Shown piece by piece: positions 8,055-18,419 of a DNA stretch of 64,000 bases. How positions within the stretch are numbered: the first letter of the stretch is position 1; each line of letters begins with the position of its first letter. Under the pieces are notes generated by a model. The model was not told where the DNA came from, did no database searches, and saw nothing but the letters and a program-made list of their open reading frames with translations. The stretch spans positions 175,028-239,027 of the forward strand of contig CAKSFR010000002.1 of the NCBI GenBank assembly GCA_934454635.1, in the 5' to 3' direction. The position numbers were made by a program, and so were the translations under genes. This stretch comes from an uncultured Ruminiclostridium sp. (GTDB taxonomy: Bacteria; Bacillota; Clostridia; Oscillospirales; Ruminococcaceae).

Positions 8055-8390
8055 ATGGAAGCTAGAGCAGAATTAAGACAGGTTCGTATTTCTCCCCGTA
8101 AGGTAGGAATCGTCCTCGACTTAATCAGAAATAAGCCTTGCGATGTTGCAATGGCAATTTTAAAGCATACTCCCAAGTCTGCTTGCGAACCGCTGATGAA
8201 GCTTCTCAAGTCGGCTATGGCAAATGCGGAAAACAACCACAGCATGGATCTCAGCCGCTGCTATGTTGCAGAATGCCACTGCGGCGCAGGCGTTACGCTC
8301 AAGAGAATCCGTCCTAAGGATCACGGCAGAGCACACCGCATCTTAAAGAGAACATCCAACATCGTTTTGGTTGTTAAAGAAGCTGAATAA
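8055..8390 (+). CDS. rplV: 50S ribosomal protein L22
   Basis: 111 residues. L22 spans the 50S subunit and its beta-hairpin lines the exit tunnel. The signature [20 protein letters not shown] begins near residue 8, and the C-terminal tunnel hairpin contains [24 protein letters not shown] lies just after the rpsS stop. Confidence 0.97.
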   Translation: MEARAELRQVRISPRKVGIVLDLIRNKPCDVAMAILKHTPKSACEPLMKLLKSAMANAENNHSMDLSRCYVAECHCGAGVTLKRIRPKDHGRAHRILKRTSNIVLVVKEAE

Positions 8391-8401
8391 GGAGGTAAAC
8401 T

Positions 8402-9151
8402 ATGGGACAGAAAGTTAATCCGCACGGTCTTAGAGTAGGCGTTATAAAGGATTGGGATTCCCGCTGGTTTGCCGGAAAATCAACCTTTGGCGATACACTC
8501 GTTGAAGACTACAAAATCCGTGAGTTTTTAAAGAAAAAGCTCTATAAGGCAGGCGTTCCCGCAATCGAAATCGAAAGAGACGCCGCAAAGGTTAAGGTCA
8601 ATATCCAGTGCGCAAAGCCCGGTATGGTTATCGGTCAGAAGGGCGCTGAAATCGAAAAGCTCCGCACAGAGCTTGAAAAGCTTACAAACGGCAAGACCGT
8701 TCTCGTAAACATCATTGAAGTTAAGAGCCCCGATATGAACGCACAGCTCGTTGCGGAAAATATCGCTCAGCAGCTCGAAGGTCGTGTATCCTTCAGAAGA
8801 GCTATGAAGTCCTGCATCAGCAGAACAATGAAGCTCGGCGCAAAGGGTATCAAGACCACGGTAAGCGGTCGTCTTGGCGGCGCAGAAATCGCCCGCAGCG
8901 AAAGCTATCACGAGGGTACAATCCCGCTTCAGACTCTTCGCGCTGACATCGACTACGGTGTTGCAAGAGCAAACACAACCTACGGCGTTATCGGCGTTAA
9001 GGTTTGGATCTATAAGGGCGAAGTTTTAAAGGGCGAGATCCCCGCGAACAGAACGACCGAAAGACCCAGAAGAAGAAACAACGACAACAGAAACGGTGAA
9101 AGAAGAAATTCCAGACCGAGAACCGAAAGAAAAGAAGGGGGTAATGAATAA
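8402..9151 (+). CDS. rpsC: 30S ribosomal protein S3
   Basis: 249 residues. Binds at the mRNA entry channel and has helicase-related function with S4 and S5. The N-terminal [20 protein letters not shown] and the KH domain ([14 protein letters not shown], about 75-90) are intact. The last 35 residues are a basic tail rich in Arg, Asn and Glu, a little longer than the family minimum. It overlaps rplP by one base. Confidence 0.97.
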   Translation: MGQKVNPHGLRVGVIKDWDSRWFAGKSTFGDTLVEDYKIREFLKKKLYKAGVPAIEIERDAAKVKVNIQCAKPGMVIGQKGAEIEKLRTELEKLTNGKTVLVNIIEVKSPDMNAQLVAENIAQQLEGRVSFRRAMKSCISRTMKLGAKGIKTTVSGRLGGAEIARSESYHEGTIPLQTLRADIDYGVARANTTYGVIGVKVWIYKGEVLKGEIPANRTTERPRRRNNDNRNGERRNSRPRTERKEGGNE

Positions 9152-9570
9152 TGTTACTTCCAAAGAGAGTAAAGTACAGAAGACAGCAGAGAGGTCGTAT
9201 GACCGGTAAGGCTCTGCGCGGAAACGTTGTATCCAACGGCGAATACGGCTTACAGGCGCTCGAACCCGCTTGGATCACTTCCAACCAGATCGAAGCTGCC
9301 CGTATCGCTATGACACGTTACATCAAGCGTGGCGGTCAGGTTTGGATCAAGATTTTCCCTGATAAGCCGGTTACAGAAAAGCCCGCTGAAACACGAATGG
9401 GTTCCGGTAAGGGTTCGCCCGAATACTGGGTAGCAGTCGTAAAGCCCGGCAGAGTTATGTTCGAGATCGCAGGCGTTACTGAAGACGTTGCAAGAGAGGC
9501 TATGCGTCTGGCTATGCACAAGCTCCCCATCAAGTGCAAATTTGTAAAGAAAGAGGAGGCTGCTGAGTAA
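9151..9570 (+). CDS. rplP: 50S ribosomal protein L16
   Basis: 139 residues. Organises the A-site region of 23S r[19 protein letters not shown] at the start and [18 protein letters not shown] in the middle are signatures. Overlaps both neighbours by one base (AATAATG at the start, TAATGA at the end). Confidence 0.97.
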   Translation: MLLPKRVKYRRQQRGRMTGKALRGNVVSNGEYGLQALEPAWITSNQIEAARIAMTRYIKRGGQVWIKIFPDKPVTEKPAETRMGSGKGSPEYWVAVVKPGRVMFEIAGVTEDVAREAMRLAMHKLPIKCKFVKKEEAAE

Positions 9571-9773
9571 TGAAGATTACAAAGGAAATCAGAGAGTTAT
9601 CTGAAGTCGAATTACAGAACAGAGCTGCTGAATTAAAGCAGGAGCTTTTCAACCTCCGTTTTCAGCTTGCAGTAAATCAGCTTGAAAATCCCACAAGAAT
9701 CAAGGCTGTTAAGAAGGAGATTGCCGTAATCAAGACAATCCAGCGCGAGCGCGAGCTTGCCGCTAATAAGTAA
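9570..9773 (+). CDS. rpmC: 50S ribosomal protein L29
   Basis: 67 residues, mostly two antiparallel helices. Located by the tunnel exit next to L23. The segment [17 protein letters not shown] is the family signature. The ATG overlaps the rplP stop. Confidence 0.95.
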   Translation: MKITKEIRELSEVELQNRAAELKQELFNLRFQLAVNQLENPTRIKAVKKEIAVIKTIQRERELAANK

Positions 9774-9790
9774 GGGAGGAGCGAGGCTAA

Positions 9791-10045
9791 ATGGAAAGAA
9801 ATCTCAGAAAAACCAGAGTCGGCATTGTTGTCAGCGACAAGATGGACAAGACTATCGTAGTTGCCATCAAGGATAACGTTCGCCACCCCTTGTACAAGAA
9901 AATCGTTAAGAGAACCATCAAGTTAAAGGCTCACGATGAAACAAACACCTGCAATATCGGCGATACGGTTGAAATCATGGAAACAAGACCGTTATCCAAG
10001 GATAAGAGATGGCGTTTAGTAAACGTAATCGAGAGAGCTAAGTAA
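9791..10045 (+). CDS. rpsQ: 30S ribosomal protein S17
   Basis: 84 residues, a single OB-fold that binds helices of the 16S 5' domain early in assembly. [19 protein letters not shown] and the C-terminal [14 protein letters not shown] are diagnostic. GGGAGGAG precedes the ATG. Confidence 0.96.
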   Translation: MERNLRKTRVGIVVSDKMDKTIVVAIKDNVRHPLYKKIVKRTIKLKAHDETNTCNIGDTVEIMETRPLSKDKRWRLVNVIERAK

Positions 10046-10065
10046 AACGGAAGGAGTAAAAGACC

Positions 10066-10434
10066 ATGATACAGATGCAGACACGTCTTAAGGTCGCTGA
10101 TAACACGGGCGCAAAAGAGCTTATGTGTATCAGAGTCCTCGGCGGTACTCGTAGAAAATATGCGAACATCGGTGATGTTATCATTGCTTCCGTTAAGAAA
10201 GCTAATCCCGGTGGAACAGTTAAGAAGGGCGACGTTGTAAAGTGCGTTGTTGTCCGCTCCGCAACCGGTTTAAGACGCGAGGACGGCACATACATCCGCT
10301 TCGACGAAAACGCCGCAGTTATCATCAAGGAAGATAAGAACCCGAGAGGCACTCGTATTTTCGGGCCCGTAGCCAGAGAGCTTCGCGATAAGGACTTCAT
10401 GAAGATTTTATCGCTCGCTCCGGAAGTATTATAA
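10066..10434 (+). CDS. rplN: 50S ribosomal protein L14
   Basis: 122 residues, the standard length. It forms part of intersubunit bridges. [18 protein letters not shown] and the C-terminal [20 protein letters not shown] are conserved. AAGGAG precedes the ATG. Confidence 0.97.
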   Translation: MIQMQTRLKVADNTGAKELMCIRVLGGTRRKYANIGDVIIASVKKANPGGTVKKGDVVKCVVVRSATGLRREDGTYIRFDENAAVIIKEDKNPRGTRIFGPVARELRDKDFMKILSLAPEVL

Positions 10435-10448
10435 GGGAGGACGCCGAA

Positions 10449-10763
10449 ATGAACAATTTACACGTTAAGACCGGCGACGAAGTAAAAATTATCTCCGGTA
10501 AGGATAAGGGTAAGACCGGTAAGGTTTTACAGGTTTCTCCTTCCGAGGGTAAGGTTATCGTCGAAGGCTGCAATATGGTGACCAAGCACGTTAAGGCTAA
10601 GCGTCAGGACCAGCTCAGCGGTATCGTTAAGGCTGAAGGCGCTCTCTATGCCTGCAAGGTTATGCCTATCTGCCCTAAGTGCAAGAAGGCGACCAGAGTC
10701 GGCAGCGAAATCAAGAACGACAAGAAAGTAAGAGTATGCAAGCATTGCGGTGCAGAACTCTAA
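10449..10763 (+). CDS. rplX: 50S ribosomal protein L24
   Basis: 104 residues with an N-terminal KOW motif (KTGDEVKIISGKDKGKTGKV). L24 is an assembly initiator near the tunnel exit. The C-terminus contains a CxxC pair on each side (CPKCKK and CKHCGAEL), the zinc-binding form seen in part of the family. Confidence 0.96.
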   Translation: MNNLHVKTGDEVKIISGKDKGKTGKVLQVSPSEGKVIVEGCNMVTKHVKAKRQDQLSGIVKAEGALYACKVMPICPKCKKATRVGSEIKNDKKVRVCKHCGAEL

Positions 10764-10825
10764 TGAGCTTGACAGCGTGGTCGGATAACGAAACTTCCGG
10801 CTGCTGTCGGTAAGGAGTAAACAAA

Positions 10826-11365
10826 ATGGCTAGAATGAAAACCTATTATAAGGAAACCGTAGCACCTGCACTTTTCAAGAAGTTCGGCTATAAGAGCGTA
10901 ATGCAGATCCCGAAGCTTGATAAGATCGTTATCAATGTAGGCTGCGGTGAAGCGAAGGATGACCAGAAGAAGATCGACGCTATCATGAGCGATTTAAGCC
11001 AGATCACAGGTCAGAAGCCTATCGTTTGCCGTGCAAAGAAGGCAATCGCTAACTTTAAGCTCAGAGAAGGCAATATCATCGGCGTTAAGGTTACATTAAG
11101 AAACGACACAATGTACGAATTCCTCGACCGTTTCTTTAACGTAGCTCTCCCCCGCGTACGCGACTTCAGAGGTATTAACCCCAATTCCTTCGACGGCAGA
11201 GGCAACTACAGCGTAGGTATCAAGGAACAGCTCATATTCCCTGAAATCGAATATGAAAAGATCGACGCTATCCGCGGTATGGACATCAACTTCGTAACAA
11301 CAGCTAAGACAGACGAAGAGGCAAAGGAGCTTCTGGCTCTTATGGGCGCTCCGTTTGCGAAATAA
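10826..11365 (+). CDS. rplE: 50S ribosomal protein L5
   Basis: 179 residues. L5 binds 5S rRNA and contacts the P-site tRNA. The signatures are [15 protein letters not shown] near the N-terminus, [18 protein letters not shown] and the middle [18 protein letters not shown] 62-base spacer with an imperfect stem (CAGC...GCTG) precedes it. Confidence 0.97.
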   Translation: MARMKTYYKETVAPALFKKFGYKSVMQIPKLDKIVINVGCGEAKDDQKKIDAIMSDLSQITGQKPIVCRAKKAIANFKLREGNIIGVKVTLRNDTMYEFLDRFFNVALPRVRDFRGINPNSFDGRGNYSVGIKEQLIFPEIEYEKIDAIRGMDINFVTTAKTDEEAKELLALMGAPFAK

Positions 11366-11387
11366 GAAAGGTTAAGGAAATAGAGAT

Positions 11388-11573
11388 ATGGCAAAAAAAT
11401 CAATGGTTGCTAAACAGCAGCGTCCTGCAAAGTTTTCTACCCGTTCTTACAACAGATGTAAAATCTGCGGCAGACCGCACGCTTATCTCCGCAAGTTCGG
11501 CATTTGCAGAATTTGCTTCAGAGAACTCGCGTATAAGGGACAGATTCCCGGCGTAAAGAAGTCCAGCTGGTAA
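11388..11573 (+). CDS. rpsZ: 30S ribosomal protein S14, zinc-binding type (S14Z)
   Basis: 61 residues, the short form of S14. Two CxxC pairs (CKICG and CRICF) bind zinc, typical of Firmicutes S14 type Z; the zinc-free long form is about 89-101 residues. It sits between rplE and rpsH as in other Clostridia. Confidence 0.96.
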   Translation: MAKKSMVAKQQRPAKFSTRSYNRCKICGRPHAYLRKFGICRICFRELAYKGQIPGVKKSSW

Positions 11574-11605
11574 TTTTACATCAAAACTATAAGGAGGAAG
11601 CAATA

Positions 11606-12004
11606 ATGCAGATTACTGATACTATCGCAGATATGCTGACAAGAATTCGTAACGCTAATTCGGCGAAGCACCCGTCTGTTGATATTCCTTGTTCAAACAT
11701 CAAGAAGCAGATTGCTCAGATTCTTGTTGACGAGGGTTATATTAAGAACTTCAGAGTTATCGAAGACAACAAGCAGGGTATTATAAGAATTACTTTAAAG
11801 TATACTGAGAATAAGTCACAAGTTATTACCGGCTTACGCAGAGTCAGCAAGCCCGGTTTAAGAATTTACTCAAACTGCAAGGATATGCCCAAGGTTATGA
11901 AGGGACTCGGTATCGCTATCGTGTCCACATCCAAGGGACTTATGACCGACAGAAAGGCTCGTGAAGAGCATGTTGGCGGCGAAGTTCTTGCATTTGTATG
12001 GTAA
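11606..12004 (+). CDS. rpsH: 30S ribosomal protein S8
   Basis: 132 residues. S8 binds the 16S central domain and in several bacteria represses its own operon. [18 protein letters not shown] at the start and [20 protein letters not shown] near the end are signatures. AAGGAGG lies seven bases upstream of the ATG. Confidence 0.97.
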   Translation: MQITDTIADMLTRIRNANSAKHPSVDIPCSNIKKQIAQILVDEGYIKNFRVIEDNKQGIIRITLKYTENKSQVITGLRRVSKPGLRIYSNCKDMPKVMKGLGIAIVSTSKGLMTDRKAREEHVGGEVLAFVW

Positions 12005-12019
12005 TAAGGAGGAACAGAT

Positions 12020-12565
12020 ATGTCAAGAATTGGTAAAGCTCCGATTACTGTTCCTGCCGGCGTTGAAGTAAAGGTTGACGGCTCAACAGTTACAGTAAAA
12101 GGACCTAAGGGAACTCTTACAAGAGAGTTCAAGCCTTCTATCAAGGTAGAAGTTGACGGTTCGGTTATTCACGTAACACGTCCCGACGATGAAGCGACAA
12201 ACCGCTCGCTCCACGGTCTTACAAGAACTCTTATCCACAACATGATCATCGGCGTTACCGACGGTTTCCAGAAAACTCTCGAAATCAACGGCGTTGGTTA
12301 CCGCTGCCAGAAGCAGGGCAAGGATCTCACTCTTAACCTCGGCTTCTCTCACCCGGTAGTAATCTCCGACACAGAGGATATCACGATCGAAGCTCCCCAG
12401 CCCAACCAGATCATCATCAAGGGCATCGATAAGCAGAAGGTTGGTCAGTTTGCCGCTGAAGTTAGAGGCAAGCGTCCTCCCGAGCCTTATAAGGGCAAGG
12501 GTATCAAGTATACCGACGAAGTTATCCGCCGCAAGGAAGGTAAAGCCGGCAAGGGCAAGAAGTAA
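12020..12565 (+). CDS. rplF: 50S ribosomal protein L6
   Basis: 181 residues with two related L6 domains. Located near the GTPase-associated region. The start [17 protein letters not shown] and the C-terminal signature [13 protein letters not shown] are diagnostic. The 15-base gap after rpsH contains AAGGAGG. Confidence 0.97.
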   Translation: MSRIGKAPITVPAGVEVKVDGSTVTVKGPKGTLTREFKPSIKVEVDGSVIHVTRPDDEATNRSLHGLTRTLIHNMIIGVTDGFQKTLEINGVGYRCQKQGKDLTLNLGFSHPVVISDTEDITIEAPQPNQIIIKGIDKQKVGQFAAEVRGKRPPEPYKGKGIKYTDEVIRRKEGKAGKGKK

Positions 12566-12585
12566 AACGTAAGGAGTGATAAGAA

Positions 12586-12945
12586 ATGATTAAACAAATC
12601 GACAGCAATAAGAACAGAATCAAGCGTCATAAGAGAGTGCGTATTAAGATCTCCGGTACTGCTGCTTGTCCCCGCCTTAATGTTTTCCGTTCCGCTAAGA
12701 ACATCTATGCTCAGCTTATCGACGACGAAGCAGGCAAGACGCTTTGCGCAGCTTCTTCAAACGAAAAGAGCTTTACAGAATACGGCGGCAACTGCGAAGC
12801 AGCCAAGAAGGTTGGTTTAGCGCTTGCTGAAAAGGCAAAGGCACAGGGCATAAGCGACGTAGTATTCGACCGTTCCGGTTATGTATACCACGGCAGAGTT
12901 GCTGCTCTGGCAGAGGGTGCGCGCGAAGGCGGACTCAATTTCTAA
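12586..12945 (+). CDS. rplR: 50S ribosomal protein L18
   Basis: 119 residues. Binds 5S rRNA together with L5. Conserved segments are [19 protein letters not shown] and the C-terminal [29 protein letters not shown] precedes the ATG. Confidence 0.97.
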   Translation: MIKQIDSNKNRIKRHKRVRIKISGTAACPRLNVFRSAKNIYAQLIDDEAGKTLCAASSNEKSFTEYGGNCEAAKKVGLALAEKAKAQGISDVVFDRSGYVYHGRVAALAEGAREGGLNF

Positions 12946-12966
12946 TAATTACAGGAGGATAAGGCT

Positions 12967-13467
12967 TTGGCACTTTTAGATGCATCAAAATACGAGCTCG
13001 CCGAAAAGGTGGTTGCTCTTAACCGCGTATCAAAGACCGTTAAGGGCGGACGCATTATGAAGTTCTCCGCTCTCGTAGTAGTCGGCGACGGAAACGGCGT
13101 TGTAGGCTTCGGTTTAGGTAAGTCCAACGAAGTTCCGGACGCAATCCGCAAGGGTATCGAAGACGCAAAGAAGAACCTTATTAAGGTTTCTTTAAAGGGT
13201 ACAACCATTCCCCACGAAACAGTTGGTAAGTTCGGTGCAGGCGCAGTTCTCATGCGTCCGGCTCCCGAGGGTACCGGTGTTATCGCAGGCGGTCCGGTTC
13301 GTGCCGTAGTTGAAATGGCAGGAATCAAGAACATTCGTACAAAGTCCCTGCGTTCCAACAACCCCTGCAACGTAGTTCGCGCTACGATCGCGGGTCTCGC
13401 TTCTCTCAGAGACGCAGAAGAAGTTGCGGCGCTCAGAGGTAAGACCGTTAAGGAAATCTTAGGCTAA
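12967..13467 (+). CDS. rpsE: 30S ribosomal protein S5
   Basis: 166 residues from a TTG start at 12967, with AGGAGG at about 12953-12958. S5 takes part in decoding accuracy and mRNA unwinding. The N-terminal part contains [17 protein letters not shown] (dsRBD-like S5 domain), and the C-terminal domain contains [17 protein letters not shown] and [16 protein letters not shown] start codons also serve infA in this operon. Confidence 0.96.
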   Translation: MALLDASKYELAEKVVALNRVSKTVKGGRIMKFSALVVVGDGNGVVGFGLGKSNEVPDAIRKGIEDAKKNLIKVSLKGTTIPHETVGKFGAGAVLMRPAPEGTGVIAGGPVRAVVEMAGIKNIRTKSLRSNNPCNVVRATIAGLASLRDAEEVAALRGKTVKEILG

Positions 13468-13490
13468 AAAGAGAAAGGATGAAATGACTT

Positions 13491-13667
13491 ATGGCACTCA
13501 AGATAAAGTTAGTAAAGTCGCTCATCGGTCGTAAGGACAGTCACATTGCTACTGCGAACTCTTTAGGTCTCAGAAAGGTAAACGATGTTACTGAACAGCC
13601 CGACAACGCGGCAACAAGAGGCAAAATCAAGGAAATTCACTATTTAGTTGAAGTTACCGAAGAATAA
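13491..13667 (+). CDS. rpmD: 50S ribosomal protein L30
   Basis: 58 residues, [13 protein letters not shown] to the end VEVTEE. The signature segment runs through [20 protein letters not shown] and LGLRKVNDV. The position between rpsE and rplO is that of rpmD in all spc operons. GAAAGGATG lies about 12 bases upstream of the ATG. Confidence 0.95.
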   Translation: MALKIKLVKSLIGRKDSHIATANSLGLRKVNDVTEQPDNAATRGKIKEIHYLVEVTEE

Positions 13668-13690
13668 TTTTATTCATAGGAGGTGTAACC

Positions 13691-14134
13691 ATGAAGCTAC
13701 ACGAATTATCTCCTGCTGAAGGCGCAACAAAGGAAGTTAAGCGCATCGGCCGCGGCCACGGTTCCGGTCAGGGTAAGACAGCAGGTAAAGGTCATAAGGG
13801 TCAGTGGGCACGTTCCGGCGGCGGCGTTAAGCCGGGCTTTGAAGGTGGTCAGACCAAGCTCGCTATGCGTATTCCTAAGCGCGGATTCAACAACATCTTC
13901 GCTACGGAATTTGCAACCGTAAACGTTGCTGATTTAGAAGCGCGTTTTGAAAACGGCGCAGTTATCGACGAGGCTGCTTTGATCGAAAGCGGCTTACTCA
14001 AGAACACACTTGACGGAGTAAAGGTTCTCGGAAACGGCGAAGTTACCAAGAGCTTTACTGTAAAGGCTGCGAAGTTCTCTGCTTCTGCTGCTGAAAAAAT
14101 CGAGAAAGCAGGCGGAAAGGCAGAGGTGGTATAA
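13691..14134 (+). CDS. rplO: 50S ribosomal protein L15
   Basis: 147 residues. L15 connects several 23S domains late in assembly. The glycine-rich N-terminus with [20 protein letters not shown] and [14 protein letters not shown] is diagnostic. AGGAGGTG precedes the ATG. It overlaps secY by one base (TAATG). Confidence 0.97.
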   Translation: MKLHELSPAEGATKEVKRIGRGHGSGQGKTAGKGHKGQWARSGGGVKPGFEGGQTKLAMRIPKRGFNNIFATEFATVNVADLEARFENGAVIDEAALIESGLLKNTLDGVKVLGNGEVTKSFTVKAAKFSASAAEKIEKAGGKAEVV

Positions 14135-15429
14135 TGTTTGAAGTCTTCCGAAATGCGTGGAAAGTCACAGAGCTTCGTAAAAAGATTTTATACACATTAT
14201 TCATCATCGTTATTTTCCGTTTCGGTTCGGCTGTTTTTGTGCCGTTCCTCGACAGCAGCGCGATCGCCGGAATGCTCGGCGACGGTACGCTTTTAAGCTA
14301 TCTCGACACAATGACGGGCGGCTCGCTCAGCCAGGGTACATTGTTCGCAATGTCCATAACCCCGTACATTAACGCGTCAATTATCATTCAGCTTCTCACT
14401 GTAGCAATTCCCGCTCTCGAGCGCCTTAGCAAAGAGGGCGAGGAGGGCAGAAAGAAGCTCAACACAATCACAAAGCTGACCTCTCTCGGTCTTGCGCTTT
14501 TCCAGGCTATCGCGTTCTACTTTGCACTGCGCAATTACGGCGTTGTAAAGTATCTCAGCGGTTTTGAAGGAGTTCTTGCCGCAATCACGATCGTTTCGTG
14601 CTTCGTGGCAGGCGCGTCGCTTATCATCTGGCTCGGCGACCAGATCAACGAAAAGGGTATCGGAAACGGTATCTCCATGATTCTGTTCGCGGGTATCGTT
14701 GCAAGAGGACCCTCTGCGGTTTATAACCTCATCATGACGATGAAGGACGACATGAAGAACGCAATTCTCGTTCCCGTTATCCTTATCATCTTCGTTGCAA
14801 TGATCGCACTCGTTGTACTTATGACAAACGCAGAGCGCAGAATCCCCGTTCAGTATGCAAAGAGAGTTGTCGGAAGAAAAATGTACGGCGGTCAGTCGTC
14901 GCACATTCCGGTTAAGGTTGCTATGGCGGGCGTTATGCCGATCATCTTCGCGATGTCGGTTATGTCGCTGCCGCAGACAATCTGCTACTTCTTCGGTATT
15001 ACCGGCGACGGCACCAGCGGTCACGACTTCTGGGAAGGCTTTGTAAGACTCTTCAGTCAGAGCAGCTGGTTATACGGAATACTTTATTTCCTGCTGATTA
15101 TTGCGTTTAATTATTTCTACATCGCTATTCAGTATAACCCCGTAGAAATTGCCAATAATCTTAAGAAAAATAACGGCGCAATCCCCGGTATAAGACCCGG
15201 CAAGCCCACATCGGAGTTCATTCAGAACTCGCTGTCCAAGGTTTCTCTTATCGGCGCAATATTCCTGGCGTTTATCGCTATCTTCCCTATCGTTTTCCAG
15301 ATGATAACAAAGATCAACGTTTCTCTCGGCGGTACGACAATGCTCATCGTAGTAGGCGTTGCGCTTGAAACGGTTCGTTCTCTGGAAAGCCAGATGATGA
15401 TGCGTCACCACAAGGGCTTCCTCGAATAA
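14134..15429 (+). CDS. secY: Protein translocase subunit SecY
   Basis: 431 residues with ten predicted membrane segments; forms the protein-conducting channel with SecE and SecG. The plug/lateral gate region GGSLSQGTLFAMSITPYINASI (residues split here: GGSLSQGTLFAMSI, then TPYINASII) and the cytoplasmic loop with NAERRIPVQYAKRVVGRKM are signatures, as is the C-terminal GIRPGKPTSEFI. Starts on the last base of rplO, the usual spc-operon arrangement. Confidence 0.97.
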   Translation: MFEVFRNAWKVTELRKKILYTLFIIVIFRFGSAVFVPFLDSSAIAGMLGDGTLLSYLDTMTGGSLSQGTLFAMSITPYINASIIIQLLTVAIPALERLSKEGEEGRKKLNTITKLTSLGLALFQAIAFYFALRNYGVVKYLSGFEGVLAAITIVSCFVAGASLIIWLGDQINEKGIGNGISMILFAGIVARGPSAVYNLIMTMKDDMKNAILVPVILIIFVAMIALVVLMTNAERRIPVQYAKRVVGRKMYGGQSSHIPVKVAMAGVMPIIFAMSVMSLPQTICYFFGITGDGTSGHDFWEGFVRLFSQSSWLYGILYFLLIIAFNYFYIAIQYNPVEIANNLKKNNGAIPGIRPGKPTSEFIQNSLSKVSLIGAIFLAFIAIFPIVFQMITKINVSLGGTTMLIVVGVALETVRSLESQMMMRHHKGFLE

Positions 15430-15507
15430 GCAAATGGATTTTGGAAAAGGAACGGCATATTCTGCCGGCTCCTTCCTCCGGATTCACGACGAAAAATAGG
15501 AGTAAAT

Positions 15508-16140
15508 ATGAATTTAATCTTTTTAGGTGCTCCCGGCGCAGGCAAGGGTACTCAGGCGGAAATCGTATGCGAAAAGCTCGGTATCCCCGCGCTTTCTACG
15601 GGCAATATGCTCAGAGAAGCGGTTAAGAACCAGACACCCACGGGGCTGGCGGCAAAGGACTATATGGACAGGGGCGACCTTGTTCCGGACGAAATCGTAA
15701 TCGGTATTTTAAAGGACAGAATCGCAAAGGACGACGCGAAGAACGGCTTTATCCTCGACGGCTTCCCGAGAACGGTGGCTCAGGCTGAAGCGCTCGACGC
15801 AATGGGCGTTCAGATCGACAAGGTAATCGAGATCTATGTTCCCGATGAGAAGATCTGCGCAAGACTCTCCGGCAGACGCGTATGCGAAGGCTGCGGCGCT
15901 TCCTATCATACCGACTTTAAGCCTACAAAGGTTGAGGGCGTTTGCGACAGCTGCGGCGCAAAGGTTGTACAGAGAGTTGACGATAAGCCGGAAACGGTTC
16001 TTTCAAGACTCGCGACCTATAAGGAAAAGACCGCTCCCCTCAAGGACTATTATCAGGCAAAGGGCAAGCTCAGAACGGTTATCGGACAGGAAGAAATCGA
16101 AGATACCGCAAAGCTTACTATGGAAGCAGTCGAAGGATAA
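15508..16140 (+). CDS. adk: Adenylate kinase
   Basis: 210 residues. Catalyses ATP + AMP to 2 ADP. The P-loop GAPGAGKGTQAE is at residues 7-18; the LID holds four cysteines (CEGC and CDSC), the zinc-binding version common in Gram-positive bacteria. DGFPRTVAQAEAL is the AMP-binding signature. The 78-base spacer after secY contains an imperfect stem. It is followed six bases later by map, as is usual. Confidence 0.97.
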   Translation: MNLIFLGAPGAGKGTQAEIVCEKLGIPALSTGNMLREAVKNQTPTGLAAKDYMDRGDLVPDEIVIGILKDRIAKDDAKNGFILDGFPRTVAQAEALDAMGVQIDKVIEIYVPDEKICARLSGRRVCEGCGASYHTDFKPTKVEGVCDSCGAKVVQRVDDKPETVLSRLATYKEKTAPLKDYYQAKGKLRTVIGQEEIEDTAKLTMEAVEG

Positions 16141-16146
16141 AACAGA

Positions 16147-16902
16147 ATGATTCAAGTTAAATCGGCAGAAGAAATTGCAAAAATGATGAAGGCGGGAGAG
16201 CTTGCGGCGCAGGCGCTTGCGGTTGCTGGCAAGCACGCGGTTCCCGGCATCTCCACATGGGAGCTGGATAAGATCGTAAACGACTTTATCATCTCAAAGG
16301 GCGGGCATTCACCCTGCAAGGGCTACGGCGGCTTTCCCGGTCACAACTGCTTCTCGGTAAACGCGGAGCTGATACACGGAATCCCGTCGAAAACGAAAAT
16401 CCTCAAAGAGGGCGACATTCTTTCGTGCGATATCGTCGCGGAGCTTAACGGCTTTATGGGCGATAACACGAGAACTTTTAAAATCGGACCCGTTTCCGAA
16501 AAGGCGGAGCATCTGCTTCGCATTACGGAGGAAGCTCTTTATAAGGGAATCGAACAAGCAGTTGCGGGAAACCGTATAGGCGACATATCTGCCGCAATCC
16601 AGACGCACGTTGAAGAAAACGGGTACTATATAGTACGGAAGTTTATCGGACACGGAGTAGGAAGGGAAATGCACGAGGATCCCGAGGTTCCGAACTACGG
16701 AAGACCCGGACGGGGCCCGAGGCTTGTACCCGGCATGACGATAGCAATCGAGCCGATGGTCAACAGCACTACCGCGGAGGTAAACATTCTCGCGGATAAG
16801 TGGACCGTCGTAGAAGGAAACGGAAACCTTTCCGCACACTTTGAGCATACGATCTGCATTACCAACGACAAGCCGGTTATCCTGACTCTGGAAAAACACT
16901 GA
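16147..16902 (+). CDS. map: Methionine aminopeptidase, type I
   Basis: 251 residues. Removes the initiator methionine from nascent proteins. The metal ligands are visible: two Asp in CDIVAELNGFMGDNTRTF, His in FIGHGVGREMHEDP, and Glu in AIEPMV and FEHTICIT; the substrate His lies in LIHGIPS. Directly downstream of adk as in most Gram-positive bacteria. Confidence 0.97.
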   Translation: MIQVKSAEEIAKMMKAGELAAQALAVAGKHAVPGISTWELDKIVNDFIISKGGHSPCKGYGGFPGHNCFSVNAELIHGIPSKTKILKEGDILSCDIVAELNGFMGDNTRTFKIGPVSEKAEHLLRITEEALYKGIEQAVAGNRIGDISAAIQTHVEENGYYIVRKFIGHGVGREMHEDPEVPNYGRPGRGPRLVPGMTIAIEPMVNSTTAEVNILADKWTVVEGNGNLSAHFEHTICITNDKPVILTLEKH

Positions 16903-16913
16903 CGGGTGGCAAA

Positions 16914-17162
16914 ATGGACTTTAAAAAGGGAATGGTAGTATTAAGCAGGGCAGGGCGCGACAGCGGCTCCCCGCTTGTAATAACAGAAATAAAGGACGGC
17001 TTCGTTTACGTCTGCGACGGAAAGGAACGCCCTCTGGAAAACCCGAAAAAGAAAAATCCTAAGCACCTCGCGAAAACGAATCAGACAATTCCTCTCGATG
17101 AAATCACGAACAGGAAATTACGGGCGGCTTTAAAAGAGCTGAACGCTAAGGAGTGTGAGTAA
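16914..17162 (+). CDS. KOW-domain RNA-binding protein (L14e/L6e/L27e-like)
   Basis: 82 residues. The N-terminal GMVVLSRAGRDSGSPLVITE resembles the KOW motif of eukaryal/archaeal L14e and L27e. The gene lies between map and infA in many Clostridia and Bacilli and is thought to be a ribosome-associated factor; the exact role is not established. The start is 11 bases after map; it ends three bases before infA. Confidence 0.85.
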   Translation: MDFKKGMVVLSRAGRDSGSPLVITEIKDGFVYVCDGKERPLENPKKKNPKHLAKTNQTIPLDEITNRKLRAALKELNAKECE

Positions 17163-17165
17163 AGC

Positions 17166-17384
17166 TTGTCTAAAGAAGATGTAATTGAAGTTGAAGGCAC
17201 GATACTTGAAGCGCTTCCTAACGCAACGTTTCAGGTTGAGCTGCAGAACGGCCACAAAATACTGGCTCATGTAAGCGGAAAGCTGAGAATGAATTTTATC
17301 CGTATTCTTCCCGGCGATAAGGTTACGGTTGAGATGTCTCCCTATGACCTTAATAAGGGACGCATCACATGGAGAGCCAAGTAA
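17166..17384 (+). CDS. infA: Translation initiation factor IF-1
   Basis: 72 residues from a TTG start, with AAGGAGTG upstream inside the KOW gene. A single S1-like OB fold that blocks the A site during initiation. [20 protein letters not shown] and the end [13 protein letters not shown] are family signatures. Confidence 0.96.
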   Translation: MSKEDVIEVEGTILEALPNATFQVELQNGHKILAHVSGKLRMNFIRILPGDKVTVEMSPYDLNKGRITWRAK

Positions 17385-17410
17385 GTTTAACCAAAAGGAG
17401 GGTTAACACA

Positions 17411-17524
17411 ATGAAAGTAAGACCTTCAGTAAAGCCTATGTGCGATAAGTGCAAGGTAATCAAGCGTAAGGGTAAGGTAATGGTTATCTGTCAGGACCCT
17501 AAGCATAAGCAGAGACAGGGCTGA
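17411..17524 (+). CDS. rpmJ: 50S ribosomal protein L36
   Basis: 37 residues: [20 protein letters not shown] at the start and the end PKHKQRQG. The zinc ligands CxxC, C and H are all present (C-type L36). AAGGAGG precedes the ATG by about nine bases. Confidence 0.95.
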   Translation: MKVRPSVKPMCDKCKVIKRKGKVMVICQDPKHKQRQG

Positions 17525-17557
17525 TTCAGCCCGGAATAAAACAGGAGGAACACAGTT

Positions 17558-17926
17558 ATGGCAAGAATTGCTGGTGTGGATTTACCGAAAGATAAGCGTG
17601 TTGAAATCGGTTTAACATACGTTTACGGTATCGGCAGAAAGTCCGCAAATGATATTCTCGCAAAAGCCGGCATCAATCCCGACACGAGAGTTAAGGATCT
17701 GACCGACGCCGAAGAAGCAAAGATCCGTGAAATCATCGACGCTGAATATACCGTTGAAGGTGATTTAAGAAGAAACGTTGCGCTTAATATCAAGCGTCTC
17801 GTTGAAATCAACTGCTATCGCGGAACTCGTCACAGAAAGGGTCTTCCCTGCCGCGGACAGAGAACCAAGACAAACGCAAGAACACGCAAGGGTCCCAAGA
17901 AGACTATTGCTAACAAGAAGAAGTAA
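17558..17926 (+). CDS. rpsM: 30S ribosomal protein S13
   Basis: 122 residues. In the 30S head, contacts the P-site tRNA and forms intersubunit bridges. [20 protein letters not shown] and the C-terminal [20 protein letters not shown] are signatures. AGGAGG precedes the ATG. Confidence 0.97.
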   Translation: MARIAGVDLPKDKRVEIGLTYVYGIGRKSANDILAKAGINPDTRVKDLTDAEEAKIREIIDAEYTVEGDLRRNVALNIKRLVEINCYRGTRHRKGLPCRGQRTKTNARTRKGPKKTIANKKK

Positions 17927-17938
17927 GGAGGTAACGAA

Positions 17939-18346
17939 ATGGCACAGGCAAAGACAAACGGTAAGAAGCCCGTTATCCGCAGACGCCGTGAGCGCAAGAA
18001 CGTTGAAAACGGTTCCGCTCATATCCAGTCTACATTCAACAACACAATCGTTACAATCACAGACCTTCAGGGCAACACATTATCGTGGGCAAGCGCAGGC
18101 GAACTCGGCTTCAGAGGCTCGAGAAAGTCTACTCCTTTCGCTGCACAGTCCGCTGCGGAAACAGCAGCTAAGGCAGCTATGGACCACGGTCTGAAGACTG
18201 TTGAAGTATATGTAAAGGGTCCGGGTGCAGGACGTGAAGCTGCGATCCGCGCTCTTCAGGCAGCAGGCCTCGAAGTTCGCATGATCAAGGACGTTACACC
18301 TATCCCTCACAATGGATGCCGTCCGCCTAAGAGACGTCGCGTCTAA
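17939..18346 (+). CDS. rpsK: 30S ribosomal protein S11
   Basis: 135 residues. Part of the platform near the E site. The segments [15 protein letters not shown] and the C-terminal [14 protein letters not shown] are conserved. AAGGAGG lies between the rpsM stop and the ATG. Confidence 0.97.
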   Translation: MAQAKTNGKKPVIRRRRERKNVENGSAHIQSTFNNTIVTITDLQGNTLSWASAGELGFRGSRKSTPFAAQSAAETAAKAAMDHGLKTVEVYVKGPGAGREAAIRALQAAGLEVRMIKDVTPIPHNGCRPPKRRRV

Positions 18347-18419
18347 GTAAATAAACTGAGTTCAAGTTTACTCAGAGTCGAAATTAAGAATCGATATTGA
18401 TTAAAAAACGGAGGTTAAT